Shown: in pieces, positions 34,617-46,684 of the stretch
Position numbering within the stretch: the stretch's first letter is position 1
Layout: every line of letters begins with the position of its first letter
Assembly (NCBI GenBank): GCA_048013815.1
Contig: CM106586.1
Coordinates: 6,324,001 to 6,388,000, forward strand
DNA length: 64,000 nucleotides
Reading direction: 5' to 3'
Origin: Setoptus koraiensis
Lineage: Eukaryota; Arthropoda
The notes under the pieces: model-generated
The model's input: only the letters and a program-made list of their open reading frames with translations
What the model was told of the DNA's origin: nothing
Database searches by the model: none
Program-made: the position numbers and the translations under genes

Positions 34617-34811
34617 GCCATCAACCTGCACAGTTAGCAACCTCAATCGTCGTGCTTGCATCACAATGTAACTAAAGAGGAACGAAAAAAAAAGACCGAA
34701 CATGTGTCAGACTGAACAAGTCAACAAGTCTGGGAGGATCAATTTTTTTTGAACGAGAAACTGAATGGACTTTATTGAATATAACGATTTACTAGACTAT
34801 GCAGACACCAT

Positions 34812-35407
34812 CTAATGACAACTCTCTATGGCTTCCAACTCAGTATAGGCTCTATAGAAGATAAAGTATCCAACTGCGGTACCAGATATTATCGCGGATA
34901 TTATACAAACATTGTAGGTCATGACTGCCAACATTAGTAAGTAACTGATAATTGTTTGTAAGATATGTAAGCTTGTTTGCAATAATCTATAGTCTTTAGT
35001 GTGTTTTCTTCCCACTTGACAAGGCATTACCATGGGATCGCCTCCTCCGCTCACTGGATGTAAAATTGTTCCTTGGTGATTTGAACAGTTGTCGCCAACA
35101 ATTGATGTACCGTTAGTGTGTAGACTGCTGTTTGGGCTCTTATTTGCTGGATCACAACCACATCTGACACTTCGGTAAAATTTAATAAATTCATATAAAA
35201 TGCTCAGCACGAATAAGGCCAAACAAGATAGGGTTAGGGCTATTGTGATAGAGATAGTAAATGGACAGAGATTCATTCGATTAGTTGATGAGAGCAAAAT
35301 AAATCGATGCGTATAATCTGATGATACTTACACATAGAACTGTCTAGGATAAGGTCTTTGAACAAGAGGTGGCCCTCAAGACCAAAATGGAAGAACATTT
35401 TCATCAT
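34812..35407 (-). CDS. SLC31A2-like: SLC31 (Ctr) copper transporter, short SLC31A2-like form
   Basis: Ctr proteins form trimers that conduct Cu(I) across membranes. Exons: 35407-35332 and 35239-34812, intron 92 bp (T|GTAAGT...ATAG), giving 167 residues. The N-terminus is short with M-M-K-M-F-F-H-F-G before membrane segment 1, like human CTR2 and unlike the long Met/His-rich ectodomain of CTR1. Segment 2 has the essential M-x3-M in M-L-A-V-M-T-Y-N, and segment 3 the G-x3-G packing motif (S-G-T-A-V-G-Y-F). The cytoplasmic loop contains R-C-G-C-D-P and a Ser/Asn-rich stretch. A possible acceptor (TTTAACAG) lies 20 bp before the ATG, so an extra upstream exon cannot be excluded. A broken copy of this gene, intron included, lies at 26.5 kb. 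Confidence 0.9.
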
Positions 35408-35427
35408 GATGGCAAGAAAATTGCAGA

Positions 35428-38400
35428 CTGTTAAAGGGGAGTTTATCAAAACAACAAACACAATAGGGAGAAAATAAATAGTTATGGTGATATATTTGGC
35501 TAACAGCTACTTTTGTATCGCTACGTGTTATCTAAAGGGTGTTTCATTCCAAATGGAGTTTAGAACTAAAAAGGCTACGGCTGCCCTCCACAGTGCTTTT
35601 TTTGTACATACTGTGTTTTGTGTGATACCATCAGCTAGTATTGTTTGTGGTGGCTCATTCAATGTGGCTCATTTAGTCATTTCCTCATGGCTCAATAATG
35701 ATAATTGTTGCATTTGTAATTGTCATCACTATTGTTATCCAAAACGACTGGAATATCTATCACCATTAATGTCAATGTCTGACTACACTGAGTTGTAGTT
35801 TCGATCACGATCCTATGATATACATTTAGATTTTGTTGTTGCAGTGCACATTGTTGTGTGGTTGTATAAATCGCATCTAATTTGCGAGTGTCTTAATAAT
35901 AATAGTAATAATATAGCCTCAGTGTGTCAGTGAAGCGACACAAACAAACCATCCGAATGAAATAAAAATGAATGATCCATATTGTCCGTCATATGTTCGC
36001 CCTGTGGAAAGACTCAGCACCTAGATGGCGCCACAAGATTGGAATGCCGGCATGGGAACGCCATCGAACAGTTTACAGTAGATTAACTGTTTTTTTGACC
36101 GACAGCAGACCGTTAGAATATCCTAGTTTTTGTTTGTTTGAAGTTTGTATTAAGTTTTAGTTATACCATGTGTGTGTGTGTGTGTGTGTAATCTCTGTTG
36201 ATCTATCACTGGTCAAATGACGGCCATATTTGTTGGCTCCAGACCACGACTTGAGGCTCCACACCATGATGATTGTGATAGACAAGGCGAACAAAAACCA
36301 ATATCACTCAATCTCAATTTTGCTGGCGCCACTTCTATCTAGCATTAGATTAGTATTCTAAGATCTAAGGACCACCAATCAAGAACGAGCCTAGTGATGA
36401 ACAAGTGCATCACCACTAGTGGACAAGTGCTGATGATGGATCCATTTCTTGGCTCGTTGTGGCTTTTCATTGCAATTGGGCTTGATGAAAGTATGCGACA
36501 CTCAGAAAAGTGTTAATGTTACGTTCATATTAACACCAACACTACTTCACTAGCACTTACACTCACTGTAATTGAGTTCTCGCACTGATTTAATTACAAA
36601 AAAAAAGAAATCCCAAATCAAGAGATCAAGCCAAGAGAATTTAGATATGCATGGCACTGATTTGAGTTGCAGGGTATGCCATGATTATCTTCAGCATCGT
36701 GAGATGAGCATAAAAGTTAAGTGTTAATATGGTCACCTTTGCAACATTGGCTTTTATTCAGATATAGATATGATAACAGGCTAGCCGAATACGAATATAT
36801 TACAGATTAGATTGAGCATATAAGCATAAGTGGACTAGAGTGATCGCCATTGAGCCAGTGATTGGGCATGACCACCAGTGGTGACATTACGAACATTGTT
36901 CAAGTTGGTTGTTATTGAACCAATCAGAGATTGAGCCATAATAAATCAACATTGAATCACTAAACTCGAATGTATATTGCTTCAGTATATTGGTTATATT
37001 GAAATATAAAACTATAAAGAGAAAATATACACCATTTAGTGGCGCTCTCCACTTGTAAGCTGTTGTAACTTGCACTTGGTTGGTTCAACTTTTGGACCAC
37101 ACGCACATACGCGAACACTTCGGCTAGCAAGTGCAGAGATTTTCGTCGATTTAAATCAATAAAATGATTATAGAATGCAGATTGGCTGCTCTCACACTCT
37201 CTTGCTTAAGACACTTTGAACAATAAAAGCTGTTAGCTCTGAAAGTGGATCTCTTCATCTGGAGTTAAGACTGAGAAGTCCCGGCTAGATGTCTCTCTTT
37301 GTCCAACTGCTAAGTGCTACTTGAATAACAACAACAACAATAACAACAAATATCCAGTAGCATCTGTCATGCTTTTTACGATGGGCAGCTACTAATTGGG
37401 TGGCACAATTATGAGAGCGTGGTATTATGCAAATAAATCATCTAGTTACATGATGAGCACGCAATTGTATCTGTCGCATTTGCCTGAAACGCAATTGTAT
37501 GCAGGCCTATAAGAGATGAACCGGCTTAAAATATCACCAGCAATATGTATCTATATAATTAGAGATGGCCATTAAGATAGCGCTACTAAGAGCACTTCTG
37601 CAACTATGCTACGAGATACTGATGTAAATGAGCTGACACAAACGAACGAATGTATCACGACATTTCTTTTATTATTATCCCTGTGACCAATTTAGCGCAA
37701 CATTAGCTCATATATCTTGATACCCGCACCATCGCTTTATAGTTTTGCTCTACGTACATACTTGGTGTATATGTTGCATAAAAGAATCTTCTTTTCAAGT
37801 TCGACACGGATAAAATATCTCAAGTAAGAGCCACAAGTTGTTGCATGGGGTCCGAGAGAAAGATATATATATAAAGCATGTTGATAGTGTGTAATTTGTT
37901 TGCGCGCTATCATTAATCAGATGAGTTCGTGCATCATTTGATTTGTTTTCATCTAATTCTATTTGTCGAACATAAACACACACATACATTCTGGTTCTCT
38001 TGTCCAAAAGCGATTCGTTTTCTCTTTCGATGGTGTAGCCATTGTGATTGTGCTTCTTCTTTTCATTTCATTTCGTTCCACTGAATATTGAAACTGTGTG
38101 GCCATCATTACTATGGTTAATCCTCTCAATTCTTGCCAGTTTAACCGTTGAATTTAGACATCGCTCTTCTCTCATCTTCTTCACACTAATCAACAACAAG
38201 AGCCGACGACGAACGAGACTAACGACGTTGGTGGCCACCGGCCAAAACATCAGCAGCATCCATTCCACGTTCTTTTTATTTTCCGCGATGCACGTACAAA
38301 CCAATGCCCAATAGCGGCAACATCGCCAACAACGCCAGCCCTGACACAACAGATGATGATGATGGTCATCGTATCTCGAAATCATCCATCGTTAGCTTAG

Positions 38401-41400
38401 TTGGCCGCTGTCATTCTATGGCAGCGGCAAAATATCCGTTTGCGTGGTCAGCGCCGCGAGACAAAGTGTACAAAATTGAGAAGAAGATGCAAAAGATTGC
38501 CCGTTGTTGCACATTGGCGCTGCTGCTGTTATTATTATTATTATTATTAAGTTTACTGGCATCGGCATTGGAACATTACACTTCAAAACAGCATAATGTT
38601 GGGATTTGCTCTGGATCAAATGGGACGAGAAGAAGCGATGCAATGGATTGCGAAGCTACGGAGCTCAGGACGGGACCAGGCCTGAGCAATCTGATCAGAT
38701 CAGATTAGACAAAATGATGAGCAAACTTATTTGCTCGTCGTTTCTCTTTTTACGCTTTCTCTCTCGCAAACACACACACTGTTTGCCGAGGATTACATCT
38801 GATTCTTCAAAATTGTCAGTTGATGTCTAACTTAATCGCACCACCGCCAGATCCAGAGACAGACACAAACACAAACTGCAGTGTGCAGTAACAAAACTCA
38901 TGTACATCATGATATATTATCATATCAGAACAATAATAGATGCTGGGCGCGATTATGACCAGGCTCAAGGTCCACCTCAAATGTTATGCGTGGTGTATTG
39001 CGTCTGACAGGTTCTTTCTCTCTTTCTTCTCTAAACAACTTGCTGCTGATGTACATGTGTGCTGCTGATAATTGATCATTATATCCAGTGGGTCTCAATT
39101 GTTTCGTTGTGCGCCAACAACCAGCCAGCAACCTACCACTAAGCATCGACAACCAACCAACCAACAACCAGCAGCAACAGGTAACCTCAACATGGCGCGT
39201 AATGATCATCATGACGCTTGACCACTGATGAATCATTGGCGCAGCAGGTGCCAGGCGTAGACGAATTAGTTTAGCATTTTCTGATTGGCCGTCATCATTT
39301 TGCGTTTCGAGTGACGACGAACCAGCTTGTTGTTCAACGGATCATTATCGTTACTTTTTGTCTAAGCGGGCAACAATCTGTGAAGGTTGAACTGGCCAAC
39401 TGAACACTAACGACGACGGATAGTGGGAGAACTTTATTTATTACATTTATATATGAATAGAGCAGACAATGTAGATAAATCAAGGAGGAGATAGAGTATA
39501 GATATATCTGAGACTTTATTAGCGGATGAGTGAACAGCTATTGCGGCCTATTGCAAAGCTATTGTGTGCTGCGGTTGCTGCCGCCGTTGGCCGGTGGATG
39601 TCGGATCAACAGAGCAAAGTTTTCAAACTTTGCAAAGTAAGACAACAACAACGACAACCCATTCGGACAATGTACATTCCAGAAGCTTATTTATAAGTCT
39701 GATCTATCAGTAGTATAAAATCTATAACTTAGATTCTTTGGATAGAATAGAGGCGCGTTGGCGCGCAAATGCATCTATTATAAGGCTTCTATTATTGTAT
39801 GTTGGTCGGTTTTGAAAATGTGCTCGCATGTCATGGACAACATGATGGACGTAGCCGGTTGTCACTAATGTATAGACTACACACATGGTTTGTCATTAAC
39901 GATATTGGTCGTCAAAATAAAGAAACGACGCCACACACTGATTGTGTGGCGTCGGTGATGGCGAAAACTGTTGCCAGCAAAACTGTTTCACCATCACAAA
40001 CTCAAGATAATTCTATCTGATCAATGCACGGTGGTGGTCAGTGAGTTTTTGGTTTAGACAAAAAGGAATTATAACTTTCCGCTTCTGGCTAAAACTAGTG
40101 CACCCACCAGCGATGACTGGGTGATGACTGAAAATGGTGCCGCTATTGTTTGTTTTTAGACGCGTTCCGTCCAATAATACACACGAGCGATGCACATTCT
40201 TTCTTTACTTCCTTCCTTCCTTTCTTATTTCCATCCAGTTGCTGTTGATACTGGCACTATTGTTGTTTGCACCTTATGGATGCCATATGCTGATGAATAA
40301 TGTTGCTTTGTTAGTTCGTTGGTTCGTTCGTTTATCAGTCCGTTGTCGTTTGTGCCCGCCGATCACTTAGCCTTAATTTAGCATAAGTGTGTAATCCACT
40401 GCCGCCATTTCTAGACGAAAGACGAAAAAATAAGATGATGCGACCCCGATGACCAATACGTAGAAAATGCGAGCACAATTCTTGTCGCCACAATCTCAAA
40501 CGAATCAACGAGGTTAGTAATAATAGATAGACCTATTAGATTCTTGTAGGCAGCAAAAGCTCTGCCAACAATCTAATAGGTTCTACAACAAATCAGGCAT
40601 GCTTAATGACATGACGCTCAAAGCTCATTTGCATAAACAGCGACCATAGAAACACACACCAGAGGTCAGACACCAGAGAGTAAACGACAGACCGAACGCA
40701 CACATTTGTAAAAAAACCAATCGGATTAATTTGACATTGTGTGCCGGTTTCGGTTTGGGCGAATGGTTTGTTCGGCAGTAGCAGCGCCATTATATCGGTG
40801 ACAAGGGTGGCGGGCTGGTTTACGGCTAAAGCCAAAGAGCATTATAATAATAATGAGATTTGACCTCAATAATAATAAGTGTAAATTCTTAAATGGTAGC
40901 TCACACAATGGTGCCAATGCCACAATGATATGCGATTTATATGCATTATAACACTATACGATATGTCAATTCAACTTGAACGGTGCGTTCCTCTGATGTG
41001 ACAACATCATTTAGTTGTATGTATAAACAAACTGTTGCTACTATTAAATTGTGAAACTTTCCGATCAGTAATGTGCATGTATCATTAGTATCAACTACGG
41101 ACTTATACGCACACACACACACACAAAAGCAGATTATACGGCACTATCGTTTTCCTTTATTGATCACCTCGGATGATTTTTTATATGCAAATTCCAAACT
41201 AAGTTAGTTGTATCGCTATGCTTGTGCTCTCCGATTTCAACTGAAATAGTCACCAAACTATTCTCGTGTCCCGTTTCACTGACCAAGGTCACCTGTCGAG
41301 CTTACAATGCCAATTAAGTGGCGGGCACGGCAACTTGAAAGAGACACATATCTGACTTTATAGATAACGATGACTTTGGCAACCATCATCTCGCCATGTT

Positions 41401-42930
41401 ACCTGATGAGCAGACTAGTTATTGCGCGCTCAGTCCAGGTTAATCTCACAAATAGACTCGTAAGTTTGTGTCAGGGCTAATAAAGGAGGCGCTGCAAAAA
41501 GGAGCCTCTCGACATAATTAGATAACGTATGTCTCACACACAGATTTTCGCGCAGTCCATCGCACAATCTGACAGGTGTGCGGGTCCCCCTACACCTGTC
41601 CGGTTGTTACTAAAAAAGTGCGCATTCTTGTCACAATTTATGCCTAATGTGTGTTCTCTTTCTCGACCGTCCTCCCCAAGATTGATTTTCAATCGTTGGT
41701 CTCTATCGATCAATCTTCCTCTTGGTGGGTCTCAGGTTGTCTTGTTGCAGTCACCGAAACTAACAACAAGCCGCCGCGGCAGCAACAACTAGTACGTGGG
41801 TGCGCCACAAATCAAACATGGTCGTCTCGTTTGTCGCGTTTCGAATGTTTGCTCGACGAATAAAATTCTTTGATCCGTTCCATTTCTTTATTTGATGTTT
41901 CTGTCGAAATCAACACAGGCCAGCTTTTGACAGTTGCGGTGGTCCAATGTATCTTCATACTGCATTTACAGCCAACACTCTTAATGGTCATGGTCTGGCT
42001 CTGGCTCTGGGCAATGATGAATCGCCATTGTCAGATGGATCGGCGTCTGGTGATTGGACTGGTCGACTATCTCTGGTCATAATCACACCTCTACTCTGCG
42101 TGTGTTTGTGTGTTCCAGCGGGTGATAAAGTGACCTATTGGTTGCATTGTTTTTGAGTGTCCAATAAAATGTCGATTGCACCAATCCGACTGCGCATCTC
42201 ATGGCGGCCAATGGCAGCTTGTTGAGTATAAATGTTGAGTGGTGGTTATAGTGACCAGGTGGAGGGTCAACTATCGTTTGTAAGATCGGCGGTCATTATA
42301 TGAATTGGAGCACAACAACAAATGGGGTGGCCTGGTCTGCTGATTGATGGTATATACCTGGTGTGGTTGGCATGTATAATTGCACGCTCAACAACAGTTT
42401 CATTATCTCAAAAGCAGCATTGGGTGCGCCGGCGGCACATTAACTGCAGTTGCGGTGCGAACCAGAGCGAAAAAAAGAGCAGCTGACACCCGAACAACGA
42501 CTGTTGCCTGCTCGCTCTGATGCGAACGCTTCGTGCACCCACTCGAGCATGCACCACGCACCACGAACCATGCACCATGTGCCAGAGTGTGTCTGGTCTG
42601 GGTTTTTGCTTGCGCCGGGTTTCTCTCGCGCCGGGTTTCTCTTGGGCCGGGTTTTTCTTGGAACACTGGCGATCAATGTCAGTCAATGCGAGTTTGAGCG
42701 ACCCATAGGTGCCAGTGGTGGCACTGACGAGATTGCGTTTCCGATAGTTGCAAATAGCAGTGTGTCTGTGTGATTGTGTTTGTCGTTTGGGCATACTGAC
42801 TTTTCTCTTCACACTACAACTCCCATATCTTTTTTTCTAATATATCATCCAGGATAGTTGATTGTTAAGATAGACTCGTCACATTTAACAAGAATATACG
42901 CAACTATTGAACGTTGTCACCATAGTTATA
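35428..42930. other. Long stretch without a recognisable gene
   Basis: No exon with a protein family signal was found. GT/CA tracts lie at about 36,169-36,189 and 41,109-41,126, a hairpin at 40,531-40,581, and three tandem copies of a unit like GCCGGGTTTCTCT at about 42,614-42,660. A frame of 134 codons at 38,304-38,708 contains a poly-Leu run encoded by a TTA repeat and is probably chance. The region lies upstream of patched and may hold its regulatory DNA, but nothing in the sequence proves that. Confidence 0.5.
40531..40581. repeat. 51-nt hairpin, pre-miRNA-like
   Basis: ACCTATTAGATTCTTGTAGGCAG (40531-40553) pairs with CTGCCAACAATCTAATAGGT (40562-40581) with one mismatch and a small bulge; the loop is about 8 nt. 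Candidate small-RNA precursor only; the stem is short for a microRNA. Confidence 0.5.
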
Positions 42931-43084
42931 TCAAGCCTCCACTCTGGTCTCTGGTGGTGGCTCAATAGGTGTACTGTTTGTATGCACTGTTGTTGCCTCT
43001 GCAGTCTCGCCGTTCGTTGTGGCCGGTTGCTCTTTCGATTTCTTATATCGTTTCGCTGACTTGGTGCCACCCTTCTCGATCAAA
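42931..43084 (-). CDS. Orphan C-terminal coding exon, gene unknown
   Basis: On the minus strand a good acceptor (TGATTTTTGTCATAG) precedes 51 codons ending in TGA at 42931. The encoded tail is basic at first (K-G-G-T-K-S-A-K-R-Y-K-K-S-K-E-Q) and then Thr/Glu/Pro-rich (E-P-P-P-E-T-R-V-E-A). It has no ATG. This looks like the cytoplasmic or disordered C-terminus of a larger protein, but I could not find upstream exons. Splicing from the MtnB-like fragment next to it does not work: that frame ends in a stop before any usable donor of the right phase. Confidence 0.35.
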
Positions 43085-43154
43085 CTATGACAAAAATCAG
43101 CATTTACACGGATATAATGCCCATCATATAAAACACATGCGCGTACACAACCAT

Positions 43155-43531
43155 TTAATCGTGATATGTGTGATTTGTATTAGTGGAGCCTCTCTTGATT
43201 CCCTTAATCATCTTTCGATTTTTGATCAAAAACTCTTTTTGTTCACTACCCATTGAAGTAGCTAGATTTGCCCAGTGCGACTGGCCATGAATTACACAAT
43301 TGGCATCACTATCTCGGCAGGCCACCATGAAAAGAGGCAAACATTCGCTTGGTTTCAATTGTTTATTGCTGGGATTATGCAAGATGTTCTCGCCTTGATT
43401 GTCGTAAATAAATAAATCGTCCAGTTTTATGCGTTCCTTTTGCACGCCCGATGGAGCAACAAGAATCTTATTGTTTGCCCTGATTGATAAACCGCCGCCT
43501 GTCCCCGTGACCCATCCCAAGAGGGAAAATT
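43155..43531 (-). pseudogene. Decayed fragment of methylthioribulose-1-phosphate dehydratase (MtnB/APIP)
   Basis: MtnB/APIP dehydrates methylthioribulose-1-phosphate in the methionine salvage pathway. The frame aligns with about residues 37-155 of human APIP, including L-G-W-V-T-G-T-G-G-G and I/V-A-P-S-G-V-Q-K-E-R-I, and continues gap-free to M-I-K-G-I-K. It is not intact. The second zinc histidine of the H-T-H motif is Gln (V-I-H-G-Q-S), the catalytic Glu before M-I-K-G-I is Lys, and the frame hits TAA exactly where human has Met of D-D-M-L-V-V, after which M-V-V still follows. The rest of the enzyme, with the third zinc histidine, is absent, as is the N-terminal exon, although an AG acceptor sits at 43532. 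It is therefore most likely a pseudogene fragment. Confidence 0.8.
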
Positions 43532-43858
43532 CTTAACTTACAAGTTAGTTATTTTTTCTAATTAGGCAATCGCTCCAATCAAGCCCCTCTATCAAGGCAA
43601 CACAATCAGCGATTATGCTCACTGGAGTTGTTTGTTATTATGCTGGCTCGGCAAAAGCGCCAATTGTTGTTGGGCGATGCAAAGTGATTGAAATTTTCAG
43701 TGAAAAACAACAACACCCATACAATGATACAATGTGGATATGGAAAGTAAACTGGTTGCGCTCATGCATAGAGCGATACAGTTATAAAGTTTGCTCTTTT
43801 GCTGCATCCATCGCTCACTGAAACCGTAAAACCCAGAATCAGCGCAAATGATACCCGA

Positions 43859-43896
<38 letters not shown>

Positions 43897-45496
43897 TGTC
43901 TGGACCACCCCAACGAGATGATGAGGACCACAGATTACAAAGTTGACCAGAGTGTGTGCCCATGGCCAAAGTCACGGGCATAAAATGTGTAGCGTTAGTG
44001 CACTGTTAGTGTATCGTTACTAACGTCGGAGACACTAACAAGGATTAGCGGCGGCACATCTACAGGTGGCGCGCATTGGTCGGCCATTGTTGGTGGTGGC
44101 CCGGCGAATTATTTTCGTCTCTAGAAATATCCACACTAGTTTAGGCATAATAGAGAGAGCCGTTGTTCCTTTGATTCACCTTGTTGTGCGTGTGCGCGTC
44201 GAAGCCGTCGTCGAAGCGTTCGCTGTGTGTGTGTGTTTGTTGTCTGAATGCGATACAATGATTTAGGCGCACACACACACACAATCATTACCAATATAGA
44301 AGATGAAGATGTATGAGAATAATAGGGAGCCGTTCTCAAAATGGGTTCTCCTTCTATCCATTGTGTGCTGGTTCCAGTAATATTATTGTTGGTTGCCACC
44401 ACCATAGACGAATTCCCCCCTCTGGGGCTTGTGCGCGTGTTTATAAGAAGATTGTTATTGTTGTTGTTGTTGTTCTTCTTTGCTGCACACTGTGCCACTA
44501 TGGGCTACACGCACGCACACTTGTGCTGGTGTATAACTTGTACGCTATAAGCCTGACAGTATAAGGCGCGTATAATGTGCGCCTTCTACGGCAATTCCAA
44601 GAAGACAATTTATTTACTCAGATTGGCTTGCACAAAAGCGAACACTATTTGTGATGTCTCTATTAACCTTACCTATCAACCAACCAAAGCGGCATCTCAA
44701 CTGGCGATGGCGCTCGCTGGCCGGCATGATCCGAGCTGAATAATTTGAGCTAGACAGATTTTGGCGTATTTGGTCTGCCACTGACACTGCTCTGTTGTGG
44801 AGCCAGCACTAATGAACAGAGAAGCTCTAGGTGTTCTCTTGTGCTCATGGCTGGGTGCTGGCACTTGCACTGTGTGTTGGTCAGTCGGTCAGCCTGTTCT
44901 GTTCTCACAATGCTCACTATACTCACCATGGTCACCACAGCCCGCTGCACCATTCTGCTCGCCCATGGCTCAACTTGCTCGTCATTCTGTTCGGCTCGGC
45001 GTGTGTACCGAGAGACGTGCACTGGAGCTGTGTACTAATAGAGCGCACAAACCAATGGCGATCGCAGAGGCGGAACACACACCGGCCCATGGAGCAACAG
45101 GCGACCAGGGTGATTGCGCCCGTCAAAATTCGATGCTCAACTAGTGTGTGTGTGTGTGTGTGCGCCGGCCCAGTGCGCGCAGGCCGGCAAACGCCGACGG
45201 GACCATGGTAGCGGCCGCGCTAACATCTCAATCGGTGGCCATCCTCGCGAGTCGCGACTCACGAATTGAGTTGAATGGTCAACACACACACACACATACA
45301 CGCACAGTTGAGGCAACGGCTCAATCATGGCACCACCACTGGTCGCACACACACACACAAATGGCCAAAGTAGCGTGTACACTCATGCGCACGCACTATG
45401 CACGAATGGGCGAAAAGGTTCTCTTGTGCACTAGTGAGTGTGTCCAACAAAACCAACACACCAACGAAGCGACAGCCTGGGTCTCCCCAACGCTAA

Positions 45497-45529
<33 letters not shown>

Positions 45530-46684
45530 GGCTCAAGCGGCATCGTTCTACAGATAATCTAGGTTGTATAGTTGTTGGTTGCAACCAGCGCGCACACACA
45601 TTTCGGGCTGAGGCTAAGGCTCATGCTAGCAGAGTGCTGTTAGTACGCTTGAGCTATAGTCAATATAGAATAGTGGACAGCAACAAAAGTGCATCACCAC
45701 TGCAAACAAATTCCATTCTGATTGCCGTGTGTGTGTGTGATGGTGCGAACAACCAACTATAGATAGCAGTTAAGCAATAGCATCGTACTAGTGCACATGC
45801 AGCTATTCTTTGGCCAGTGTTGCGGCTGCTGATGAAGACGCAACTAGATTCGACAACGACGACGACTCACACATTCGATTTATCTCCGCACAGCGCGACT
45901 AGACACAACAAGACTCACACAGTCGAACTTACACACACACTCACACTCACACACACACACAACAGGACAACAAGCAGCACCCACAGCAGCGAAGAGAGTG
46001 CAAACTAGCTTAAAAGTGGCCAACATCACCCATTGGTCATCAGCATTTCAGCACACAACAACAAGTTCCGAGTGGAGCCAAGTGGCAAGAACTGAAGCAT
46101 CCGAGGACTCAACAGCTCGACAGAGAAATAAACTGAGAGAAATAAAACAAGAATAAAGCAAGACGCCAAGAACAAGAAAATAAGAACAAGAAGTGCACAC
46201 CACGAAGACACAATAGCCGACAATTTTATTATACAAGCTGCAGCAATATGTGATGACGATACACGAATAGAACGTCGACTCAAATGTTTCCCTAGAGGAA
46301 GTCGTATTATCACTCGTACTACCACAATTGTAATTATCAAATCACAATGCGTTACACTAACAGAGAGACGACAAGTATTATATTATTTTTCCATCAAACA
46401 CTCAGTGATCTCTATATGCCCACCATCACCACCACCACAAACAGCCACCATACCAATGTGACACATTACAGCCAACGATGAATTGATGCAAGCATTATCC
46501 CAACATTATCACTATTACATCGACAACGACAGTCACAAACACAAATACAACTCAAACAGATACAATACGAGCCCATTATTAATTTATTGTCACAATTATC
46601 ACATTGCGCACCCACACACGTTACCTCATCCATCGAATAGACTTATGACTGCAGTAGCAACAGTACGAGAGCATTAACAGCAAA
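43532..46684. other. CA/GT-rich stretch upstream of patched
   Basis: Long GT or CA tracts lie at 43,862-43,894, 45,144-45,162, 45,284-45,299 and 45,497-45,524, with shorter ones at 44,271-44,283 and 45,941-45,960. These keep many frames open by chance; none looks coding. The last few hundred bases before 46,685 have stops in the patched frame, and probably hold the 5' UTR of patched; no leader intron can be proven. Confidence 0.5.
43862..43894. repeat. (GT)16 microsatellite
   Basis: An uninterrupted dinucleotide run of 33 bases. Confidence 0.95.

Noticed and set aside
35484-35798. 104-codon Cys-rich frame upstream of the copper transporter
   Set aside because: No signal peptide or family signal. 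I also looked on the other strand here for a Met/His-rich N-terminal exon of the transporter and found none.
38304-38708. 134-codon frame with a Leu-rich membrane-like run
   Set aside because: The Leu run comes from a TTA repeat; no splice or family signal.
42931-43531. Joining the orphan exon to the MtnB fragment as one gene
   Set aside because: The MtnB-like frame reaches a stop before any GT donor of the needed phase, and the MtnB family does not end with such a tail.
44797-45211. Frames of 115-126 codons
   Set aside because: Cys/Thr/His-rich products of a CA/GT-rich region; no domain and no conserved splice context.
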